Shown one piece after another: positions 52,093 through 62,300 of a stretch of 64,000 nucleotides of DNA. Position 1 is the stretch's first letter, and each line of letters starts with the position of its first letter. The notes beneath the pieces are model-generated. The model was not told the DNA's origin and searched no databases. It saw nothing but the letters and a program-made list of their open reading frames with translations. Source of the DNA: Notospermus geniculatus (lineage: Eukaryota > Nemertea > Pilidiophora > Heteronemertea > Lineidae); contig NMRB01000833.1 of assembly GCA_002633025.1 (NCBI GenBank), positions 37,665 through 101,664 on the forward strand, read 5' to 3'. Made by a program: the position numbers and the translations under genes.

Positions 52093-53556
52093 GTCACAGG
52101 TAGTCTGGACGCAAACCCCGGGTTTTCAGGGGAAGTGTCGATTTCGGAATAACAGCAATTTTATTGCAGTTTCCTTTGATTTGAAGTCTTTAGATTCAGA
52201 AACCGACGGGTGCCACTTTTGCACCATTGAGCGTTTTGAGAAAATCTCGTTTCCATGGCAACCGGTTGAAAAAATGCCGTTTTTTGTAAAAGTTCATATT
52301 TCTCTTTTTTGGGGTAGATTTTCAAAATTCAAACGGCTATTCATATGTTTCCTGCCCTAAGGAATATTTTTGAAAAGCAATCAATTTAGTCAGGGGTCAA
52401 GGTCACCCAGTAAGGTCAAGGTCAATATAAAGAAACGAGATTTTTGGACAAAAAGAGTAATCATAAGACTTGTTTTAAAGATGCGTATTCAACCTCAATA
52501 CTGGATAACAGATATTTTTTCATTTCAAAAATTTCCCCAAGCAGTACACTTTCTAAACGTATAATATTGGTCAAACTCCGTTGACCATTCCGAGTGAGGC
52601 ACCGCTTATCTCAACATAATGGCTCCGACGTTTGACGCCATTTCGCGCCTTTTTTTCTTTGGCGTACCTTTTCTTGGCAGCCGATATTCGTTTTATTTGA
52701 GAAGTAAAAAAATGTGAAAGTGTACAATCGTTGGACGTTTAGGATGACGTCATCGTTTGAAATTGACGTCATGACGCCAAACAACAAAGGTCATCAGGAG
52801 GCAGAGTGCTGATTTTTCTCATCTCAGTCCTCTGAGCAGCAAGTTCGATTTCCGATTGAGAATTTGCAGGTTATTTTTGGGAATCATTCGCTGTTAGGTA
52901 GGTTTTACATATTTTTTCTTTTGCTGAGGCTGTCAGTAAATCACAAAAGAAAGAAATATAACGTTTGTCTTCCTCTGAAAGAAATCGTGGCAATGTCATC
53001 CCTTCTTTCAAGAAAAACCTGAAGAGGGTAGGCGTAGGCCTAGGCTAGTCCTAGATTTCCGAGAAATAGCTCAGGTACGAGTCTGCAAAAGGGGATGCTG
53101 CAATGTAACTGTGCGCGCCATTAGGACGAAAGGTGAACTGGTAAAAGTGGGCCAGTGATGGGGACTTCGCCTCTTGCTTTATTCGGCAGCCATTTTCGCT
53201 TTATTAGAAATCACATGCGCATTACTAATGATGATTTTCGGTTGTTGAAGGGGGCCCTCCGGAAGGTTGACATCTGACATTAGGCTATTATATGTCAGCC
53301 TAGCTATCCTGTTTTTTTTCAGGCGAGCTAGGCCTAAGTACGAAAGGGTGTTGTGAAGAATTGTATAGTCTACTGATGGCAAGGTTGATACATTCCCATT
53401 TAAATAAATTGTTTTGATAGGTAGGTAGGCCTCATTAAGTCCATTGCCTCCGCACCATTGTGAAATGGCATGAATTGGTTGATCTTTAAATATTTGACCT
53501 ATCTGAAATCTTAAACAATTCAGCAAAATCTAAGAACACAATTATCTGGACATATG
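52093..53556. other. No confident gene
   Basis: Contains GGTCAAGGTCA-type phrases (52390-52425) like those of other dispersed repeats, and a 115-codon minus-strand frame (53526-53179) with no domain. Confidence 0.4.
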
Positions 53557-54365
53557 TGCCCTATCTGCGTCAGTGGTCGTTTTGGGAAAATTTCTCAAGA
53601 CTGACAGACTACCGATATGTTATATTTCAGTCAATGGGAGAAACGTGATCCGAGTAGAGATAGCAATCACAAAATCCTTGTCCGAAAGAAGTTAATGCTG
53701 CAGTTAAATCCATCGAGGGACCAGGTAAGAGGTGACAGTGTAACATCTGTACGTGTTTCAATCTGCCAATGCCCCTTACAACAGACTGACAAAATTATTG
53801 GCGGGGGCCATAACATCAGGGAGAAACACAGACGGGCGATGTGCACCTAGTTTGTAACCGTAGAGAAATCGAAAATCACGGACCTGGACGATGGCGTATC
53901 TGCGTCATTGGTCGTTTGAGAAAATTTCGCAAGACTGACGGACTACCGGTGTGTTATATTTCAGTGAATGAGAAATGTGATCCTAGTCGAGATAGCAATC
54001 ACAAAATGCCTCGTCCGAAAGAAGTTAACGTGTTGTAGTTGAATCCATCCAGGTGTTCAGTGTAGACCAGGTAAGAGGCGACCGTGTAACATCTGAACGT
54101 GTTTCCAATCTGCCAATGTCCCTTACAATAGACTGAGAAAATTAGCGGCGTGTGCCATAACATCAGGGGAGAGACACATATAATTTGCGAAAATTTCTCA
54201 AGACTGATAGAGTATGTTATTTCAGAGAATGAGAAACATGATGAGAGTTGAGATAGCACACAAAACCGCCTGATTCATTGACACCTTATGGTCACTCCTT
54301 GTGCGAAAGAAGTTAATATGCTATACAATTAATCCATCGAGGGACTCGGAATACAGACCAGGTAG
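53557..54365 (+). repeat. Three tandem exon-like units with conserved splice sites
   Basis: Each unit has TTTCTCAAGACTGA, then acceptor TTATATTTCAG or TTATTTCAG (AG at 53630, 53964, 54225), an exon-like block sharing GAGATAGCA..CACAAAA and CGAAAGAAGTTAA, and a donor CCAG|GTAAGAG or CCAG|GTAGG (GT at 53725, 54071, 54362). Block lengths are 94, 106 and 136 bases. Unit 1 is open across the block (WEKRDPSRDSNHKILVRK), while unit 2 reads in parallel (EKCDPSRDSNHK) but meets a stop. Whether these are real cassette exons or decayed duplicates cannot be decided here. Confidence 0.6.
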
Positions 54366-54408
54366 GCTAACCCTTTATCTGTTAGTATAACGCATGAAAC
54401 TACATGTA

Positions 54409-55331
54409 CACTCATGGCCAAAAGTAAATGGACAGCAGTTTATCTTGAATATCTCCAAACCAATGGGGTGAAGAAAATTGAATCCGACATATGTAGTGGT
54501 AAATTTTCCTGGCTATCTAATGGTATCAGCGTCGAAAAAATCCGCTGAAAACCGCATTGGACAGAAGAAATTGTGTAAAGGCATGTTTTTTGCTACTTTT
54601 TTATTTGCATGATTTCATTAAAAATTTTTATATCACTGTGTTCTACTCGTCGAGGCCTTTCATAATATATCCTGAAATTTCAAATATTCCGTGTAGAAAT
54701 GTGATTTTGGGGCACTTTTATCAAAATTATGTCGCCCATGCTTGCAACACCTTTGACAGAGCCCCTTGAACCCAATGGTCATGCCGGTAGATAAAAATCA
54801 ATGGCCATTGAATAGTTTGTGGGATAGAATCCACTGAATTGACGCAGCCTGTTATGGAAATTGACCCTGCGTGACAAACGCGACCTTCAGCCACAACTGG
54901 GTTTCTTCATTCATTGTGGACGAGAAATGACAATACTTAGTTTTCATTCACCACAACAACCCACAATAGTGCAGAGGCCTGTGTCAAAGGTGTTGCACGC
55001 GTGGCCAAAAATATTTGGATAAAAATGCCCCAAAATCACATTTTTACACGGAATATTTGAAATTTCAGGATATTTTATGAAAGGCCTCGATGAGTAGAAC
55101 ACAGTGATATAAAAATTTTGAATGAAATCATGCAAATAAAAAAGTAGCAAAAAACATACCTTTACAAAATTCCTTTTGTCAAATGCGGTTTTTAGCGGAT
55201 TTTTTCGACGCTGATACCATTAGATAGCCAGGAAAATTTACCACTACATATGTCGGATTCAATTTTCTCCACCGCATTGGTTTGGAGATATTCAAGATAA
55301 ACTGCTGTCCATTTACTTTTGGCCATGAGTG
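54409..55331. mobile_element. 923-bp Tc1/mariner-type element with ~365-bp inverted arms
   Basis: CACTCATGGCCAAAAGTAAA at 54409 and the complement ending at 55331 are flanked by TA. The arms match for about 365 bases (ATGGACAGC, TCTTGAATATCTCC, ACATATGTAGTGG, CACTGTGTTCTAC, GTGTCAAAGGTG-like), with moderate divergence. The central ~190 bases include a frame reading LNSLWDRI, reminiscent of the LNPIEHLWD end of Tc1 transposases, so the element probably derives from an autonomous one by deletion and arm expansion. Confidence 0.88.
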
Positions 55332-55349
55332 TACAATGACATGAACGAT

Positions 55350-55397
55350 GGACACACCCGAACCATGGAGGGGTGTACCTCTCCATGGTTCGGGTGT
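55350..55397. repeat. 48-bp hairpin
   Basis: ACACACCCGAACCATGGAG and its exact complement around a 10-base loop. It lies just right of the Tc1-type element. Confidence 0.88.
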
Positions 55398-56444
55398 GTT
55401 ACAGGCCTACGCTCCGAGCCACGGTTGGTTCGAGCCTGCCCCGGTCCACATTCGGGGAAGATACGCATGTGCAGAAAGCGCAACACGTCTTGCACGAAAC
55501 GGCTGGCTGCGCGAGACTAGACCTGGGACGAGGTGCACGAAACGGCTGCGCGAGACTACACCTGGGACGAGGCTGGGTAACCAGGCGACCACCAGGCGGC
55601 GGCGTTGTGTGACGTATACACCAAACCTAAATTAGGCCCGCAAATAATAATTTCACGCTCTGCTGACTCAATTCCACGTCTCAAACTTCAGTCTTTACCG
55701 TCTTCATCGTTCCCCATGCGTTCCAGCCTCAAACGCGCCTTAGTTGGGAAGCACAGCCCATTTTTAGTCATTCTCGAAAAATTATTTACATAACCATATC
55801 ACAGCAGCGTTCCACTTTTGACGTCAGATTGCTTCGCAGATTCGCCGCTTCGCGGCGTTCCGGGAACATGGCGTCTAGAACTATACATGTAGAAGGGAAG
55901 GAAGCAAGATTCCATCGAGTCCAGATACATGTGTGTATATTATACACACTTACTTGCCAGTCTAAAGCGTGATTCATTGGCACACGGATCCGGTCCGTTT
56001 CCAGTCCGTTCGCCCCTAGTTTTCCGCGTACGACAACGCAGAAGTCTATTTGGTCGACTTCTACGGACCTGAATTGAATCCGTGTGCTAATAAACCTCGC
56101 TTAAAAGAATAGACTTCCGCTCGAATGTCAACAACTGCTGTACCTGTGCTCATCAAACTTCACCAGGATGTCAACCATGGACCCACAGCTGAATGTACAT
56201 GTACATGTAGTTCTTGATTACTTGATCACCAGTGTCTTGATGACTTACAATAATAGGCTACTTTTCTGAATAACATTTTGAACTCACTGATTGCATTTTC
56301 CGTGAACCCGATTGAACCTCAGTGTCGCATCTGATTGATCCAACGCTTGATAAAATACATGCACATATTCAAGAATAGATGCTACATGTATCAGGATGAA
56401 ATGAAGTTCAACTACTCATTTCAGATACGTCGGTTGATTTTGAC
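55398..56444. other. No gene; tandem 38-42-bp repeat at 55491-55572
   Basis: GCACGAAACGGCTG..CGCGAGACTA.ACCTGGGACGAG occurs twice in tandem (55491, 55532), then a partial. ACATGTACATGTA near 56198. A splice acceptor CTCATTTCAG precedes the next frame at 56423. Confidence 0.5.
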
Positions 56445-59246
56445 ATGGGTGACCCAATGACAGAATGTTTTTTCAACTGTGGAGATGTCCACACGCCCTT
56501 GATAGACATTACGAACATACGAAAGGAGAAGATAATTTTATCCAGCGAACGTCGGCGAGACCTGCACGTGAAGCGGCGTCTGGAATTCAGTACTGGAAAG
56601 TTAAAATGTCACAAAAGTTGTGTGTCAACATACACATCTTTGACTCATGTAGAGAGACATCTGAAACGGCAAAGTACGGAGAATATCGAGAACTCTTCCC
56701 GACAAGCAAAAAGGTTGAAGATACACGAGGATGCAGGATTCGAGTTCAGAGAGAACTGCTTCATATGCGGAAAAAAATGTTCATTTGACACCAAAAACCC
56801 AAAGCGTAACCAAAAAGTATCACTCTGTCAGTCGAAGGATGAATCATTGAAAGAACAAATTGTAGAGGCTTGCGATCTACGGAATGATGAGCAATCAGAG
56901 ATGGTGCGATTAAGGTTCCAGGGACTTGCTGATGACTTAGCCGCAGTTGGGGCAAGATACCACAGAGATTGTATCGGAAGATTTCTCTCTGTTCGTCAGA
57001 AAAAAATTGAAAGGTATTTCACCCATGACTGAAAGCCAAAACGTTGAATCTGATACCGGTAGACATCTCACGTTTAGTGCATTCAAACAAGTTGCAAAAA
57101 TTTTGGAAGAGAACAATACTCGCACGTGGACATCATTAGAAGTTGACAAGTTGTATTGTGAACTTTCTGGTTCGACACTGTCAAGAGACGCAAGGCAGAA
57201 ATTGATTAAACAGCTAGAGGATCATTTTCGTTGTGAGCTGCTGGTTTTCACTGCCAGGGGAATCCCAAGTTTGCTTATCTTTGCTTATCCGAGATACAGC
57301 GTCACACACACTACGAAGAGCCGATCAAGACATGACGGATTTCACCGATGCCAGTGTGGTGAAAGAAATTTTGAAAGAGACGAAAGATATTGCTGTGTCA
57401 AATGCTGCGTTCACACCTATTTCGCATCGAAATCGGTTTCCGTAAATCGAAATACGGAAATCGATTTGGTTACGTCGGGTCGGGTCACACTACAACTAAA
57501 CCGATTTCGATTCAAAACAAAACGCGTCACACTCAACCCGCAATAAACTACGTCATGACGTTAGGCCTGCATTGAATGTACACTGTGCAGTACATAACTA
57601 TAGCCACGTTCTCACTTAAATCAGTTCTGAATCGCATTCCGCAAACCGTCTTGCGGAAAACGATTTAGAATAAATCGATTTGGGAGTTACTATTCACACA
57701 CACTCTCAAAACGGTTTGGGACCATGCCAAATCGATTCAGCTCGTTCACACTAAACGCGTTTTGAGGTTGTTGTTGTTGTTGTTGTCGGTGAAGCGAATT
57801 CCTGTCCCGCCGCAAAAACCCCGAAGAACCCAACCACGTGTTGACATGCGGTAGCACGGGAAGTACTCACGGCGCGTGCGCAATGAAAACCGACTTGGAT
57901 AAATTGATTTGGCCACTCACACGTATATTTGGAATGCGATACCGCGAAGGCGCTTTAGCCGAATCGACTCGAAAACACATCGGGATGTGTTTTGGATATG
58001 ACGATTTGAAACCGTTTCGAGTGTGAATAGCTAAATCGTTTTCGCTGTGCCAAATCGATTTGGAACCTGTCCAAATCGCTTTAGAAAGCCAGTGTGAACG
58101 CAGCTTATTTCGATTTGGCTAATGCGAATCGAAACCGATTCAAATACCGGTTTGGTTAAATCGATATAAAAGTGATCTATTTCGAATTGAGTGTGACGCG
58201 TTATATCGGAATAGGCCTTTATTGCGAATTCGATATAAAACCCTAGTGTGAACACGGCAAAATAGTACCTATTGTTCTAGGATCGATATATCCAAGGCAA
58301 AGAAAGATGTTAGTCCAGCTCTGATGCTGTTACTGGAACACTTGTCTCCAAAGCTCAACGACGCATTACCAGCGGTCCTGATTGGTAATATTATAACCAG
58401 TATCATTACAAATCAACCGACGAACTTACTCGTGTCCTTAGGTGTTCTACTCAGGGATAGGAATCTCATTGACAGACTGTCAAGCTTTGGGGTATGTTGT
58501 TCATACATGTACCAGGAAGTATTAACTTTCAAAACCTCAGCTGCGAGGTCAGCATCGAAAATCACTGAATCGAAAGGTGTCTTTGATGCAAATGATGGAC
58601 TTATACAAGTAGTAGCTGACAATTTCGACGCGAACATTTCTTCGCAAAATGGGATGAAATCGACTCATGCATTGGCTATGCTTTTGACACAGAGCAATTC
58701 GACAGATGACAAATCAGATGTGGCCGACTTGATACCTAGATTGGGACGTGATGATATGAAATCAGAACTTTCCTCTGACATCCCAATTGTGCATTATCAT
58801 GGTCCAAAGAAACCAAACATGACAAACTCACCTCCATCCCAAGTTGTGAAGAAGCTGTCAGAACTGGCACAGAATCAGGTATTGAAGAACGAGGCTGACG
58901 CGATGGACTTCCTATTCTTGAAAAGTATTGTATCCAAACCAGCGGAAACCCCAGAATATTCTGGATTCAATAGAAAATTTTTGAGAGAAATAGGCAAACG
59001 TCCCGAACCAGCAACAAAAGCAAAGTATCTACCTCTGACTGACATGGTGCCATCTGACCCAACCACAATGAAGACAGCCATGATTGAAGCTAAAAAAATC
59101 ACTACCCGTTGTGGCCAACGACACACAATTTTTACGGCAGATCAACAGCTCTACCGGGTGATGGTCCATGTTATGTGAAACAACTCTCATGAGTTCGGAG
59201 ACTTCATACCAAGGCTAGGAGGTATGCACATGCTTATGAGTTTTGT
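56445..59246 (+). pseudogene. Broken member of an uncharacterised repeat-borne protein family
   Basis: An ATG at 56445, 21 bases after a CTCATTTCAG acceptor, opens a frame with a Cys-rich N-terminus (CHKSCVSTYTS, CFICGKKCSF) and ARYHRDCIGRF. After a frameshift near 57010-57040 it continues (HLTFSAFKQVAKILEEN, ELLVFTARGIPSLL). A 10-base tandem duplication at 57271-57290 then shifts frame again (DTASHTLRRADQDM, VVKEILKETKDIAV). A fold-back element is inserted near 57409-58254. The frame resumes (KDVSPALMLLLEHLSPKLND, LGVLLRDRNLIDRL, VVADNFDANISSQNG, TADQQLYRVMVHVM), meets TGA at 59176-59178 where Trp would be expected, and continues in the same frame (EFGDFIPRLGGMHMLMSF) to the N at 59247. From memory, proteins with YHxxC near the N-terminus and RLGGxHxLMSF near the C-terminus are common, multicopy and unnamed in cnidarian, echinoderm and lancelet genomes. 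Its function is unknown. Four lesions make this copy dead. Confidence 0.75.
57409..58254. mobile_element. Fold-back element of AAATCGATTT-type words inserted in the gene
   Basis: GCTGCGTTCACAC (57407-57419) at the left and GTGTGAACACGGC (58247-58259) at the right are inverted ends. A third GTGTGAACGCAGC lies internally at 58091, suggesting two elements or a duplicated end. The interior is dense in AAATCGATTT, CGATTTGG, ATCGAAATCGGTTT and their complements. A (GTT)n run lies at 57764-57785. Edges are given to within about 10 bases. It splits the frame at the SNA / IDISKA boundary. Confidence 0.75.
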
Positions 59247-59305
59247 TNACGTGTCCGTGTCTGTTCGTTCGGTATCGAGACATTACATCATTAACATTTC
59301 ATAAC

Positions 59306-62300
59306 ATGGCAAACGCTGAAGGTGCTGAAGGGCCAGCGTCGGTTCGTCGTAGCGGTCGTCAAAGGAACCCCACGGAAAAGGGTCGTGAGTACCAGCTTCA
59401 GCTTGCAGTTAAGAGGAGATCTGAATTTAGTGTAACAGTGGCAAATCTGTTGAAAGAAATCGGTCCTTTGCTGACAGATCAAGCTGACGTTCGTGATATT
59501 GAGAGTAAATTCAGTCATTGGCTGTTTCGTTATGAGCAATTCCTCGGAGCACATGAAGTGGTACAGCACTTGCTCTCTGACGATGAGCGCAAGGAGGACG
59601 AGTCTGGTGTATCGGCAACGATGGTGATCTTTGATCAATTCAGGAGATCAACAGAGAGATGGATCTCGAATCGTAAGCGGGAGATGTCAGCTGATGACAC
59701 GTCACTCCTCAAGACCCCGGCTGCTGAGCGGCGTCATTCTAAGGCTGTGTCGTCTGGTAAAACCCCTGCTCCTACTAAGGATGTGAAACGTGAAATAGTG
59801 AAAACACCAGCGGTAAAGGGTAGTGTAGTGGATGATTCTAAGAGAGTTCAAGTGTCTAAACGGGAACTCACTGGTGCCACTGGTAGTGTTACGTCTAAGT
59901 CAGCAGGTAGTGTTCTGAGGACACGTCATGCGAAGTTCTCAGCTGGTTCTGTTGTGGACACCATTGAGCCTCATGACAGCGTGTCCAATGTTTCTGAGTC
60001 TTCATCCAAAGCCTCCAGGATTTCGCTTGCCAAAGCTAGAGAGATTCAAAGGAAAGCAGAAGCCGTGGCCAGATCCGAATCTTTGAAGAGGACGAGAGAC
60101 TTAGAACTGGCCAAACTTGACTTGAAAATTCAGGAGGAACAATTGAAACTGAACACTGAAATTAAAGTCGCTGAAGCAAGGGTAAGAGTTTTGGAGGAGT
60201 TTGAGGGACGGGCACCAACTGATGAATCGGGCGATGTCCCTGATGATTTTATCGTGATCGATGAGTATGTGGCACCCGAGTCTCAACGGGATGCAGATCT
60301 CTCTGCTCCACAGACTACGTTAGATCATCAGGGGAGTCATCCTCGACCCGCCGCTCCTGACTTTGTGGCCAGAAATCAACCTCTTTCCGATTCTCAACCT
60401 CAGCGCCATGTTTCTATTGATCGAGATCGTGATCATTCAATACCGCGATTAGGGACAGCTTCACGTTCTGGTAAAGGTGTTGACTCTTCAACATGTGGTA
60501 GCCCTTGGTTACCTGGTACTGGTACGCCCCTCAGGGGTTATACGACAGATGTTGTCCAAGAGCTTAGAAAACCCCAGGTCAACATTCAAACGTTCAGTGG
60601 CGACCCTCTTGAATATTTGAAGTTTGTGCGTCAGTTTAACTCGAGAATATTAGCCTATGCCACGTCTGATGATGAAAAGCTCAGCTACTTGGAGCAGTTT
60701 ACAAGTGGCGAAGCGCATAAGATCGTCACTGGGTACAGTAGTTTAGATCCCTCCAAGGCCTTTACTGCTATTTTGCGTGAATTTGATGAAAGGTACGGTG
60801 ACCCAGAGGTCCTTGCGAATGCGTATGTGAAACGCGCCTTGGACTGGCCGTTGATTAAGCCAGACGATGCCAAGGGGCTTGATGATTTCGGAGTGTTCCT
60901 GCTAGAATGTGAGAATGCGATTCATTCGCTCCAAGCCATTCGCATCCTGGAATACTCAGAGAACATCAGGCGCATGATGTCGAAATTGCCATACTATTTG
61001 CATGACCGCTGGCGTAATGTTGTACAGACCATCAAAGACAAGAATTTGCCTGTTGAATTTGGCGACTTCGTCAGATTTGTGAGAAAGGAGGCTAAGAAAG
61101 CAAACGACCCTGTGTATGGTAAGAAAGCCTTGAGTGTCCTCAGGACCAAGCCTCCTTCTGACAAAGTTGGGAAGTCAAGGGATAAAGCCAGTAAGGCTAG
61201 TTTTGCTACTGTTAGTTCTAAGTCAGACAAGCCAAAGACAAAGAAATCTGTTGTTAAGGCGTCCACCGCAACTACTGGTGCATCAAGTTCTGATGCGTCT
61301 GTCTTGGTTCCAGATAAGTCTAACCTTCCTGATGTTTTGCTTTCAGACAAACCTGCTTCCAAGACCAGCAATCCTACGACCAGAGTCGCTTTCTCTAAAC
61401 CGTGTGCCTTTTGTAAGAGTCAGGAGCATTCTCTAGAAGCATGTGCTGTGATTACTGGTAAACCATATCAAGAAAGGTTTGAGTTTCTCAAGCGCCTCAG
61501 TGTCTGCTTTGCTTGTTTAGAGTCCTCACACCACAGCAAGAATTGTCGGGTGAAGAACACGTGTTCCAAGTGTCCGCGGCGGCATCATACGATTTTGCAT
61601 GTTGATCCTGCTGCTTCTGAGGCGGCTGTCGGTGCATCTTGTTCAAGCATCCTTGGTTGTTCAACGGGAGCCGGTTCCTCAGAAGGTGACTGCACTATGG
61701 CTATAATACCAGTTCTCGTCAAAGGCAAGAATAGCGTCATGATTGAAACCTATGCGTTCTTAGATCCAGGAAGCAATGTTAGCTTTTGTACAGAGAGGCT
61801 TGCACAACGTCTTGGTGTTTCTGGTAAGAAAGCGTCTGTCAAGATTGACACCATGGATAGTTCGCAGATTGTTGCTACAAGCAAGGTATCTGGTCTTGAA
61901 CTTTGCAGCTTGAATGGTCATGAATGTGTCAAATTGCCAACTCTATTTTCCAGAGATGAAATGCCTGTTTCAAAACGTCACATGCCCTCGCAGGCAGATA
62001 TCGCAGAATGGGAGCACTTGAAAGACCTTGAGATTCCTGATGTTGATGCTGAAGTTGAGGTTCTCATTGGAAACAATGTGCCTGACGTGTACACTCCTCT
62101 TGAGGTAAGAACAGGTCCCCGTGGCAGTCCTCATGCAGTGAAGTCAGTCATGGGATGGATCTTCTGGAATGTCGTTCGAGATGACAAGTCAACTGCTGGC
62201 ACTCAGAAGGTTCATCAGATAGCGGCTGAGGAAGTTCAACGCCTGGAGGAGCTCGTGCGGGTCTCAATGAATTTAGATTTCCCTGAACGCTGCCTGGATA

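Noticed and set aside
53179-53526. 115-codon minus-strand frame
   Set aside because: No recognisable motif, no splice or start context, and composition like the surrounding non-coding DNA. Its C-terminal end overlaps AT-rich repeat-like text.
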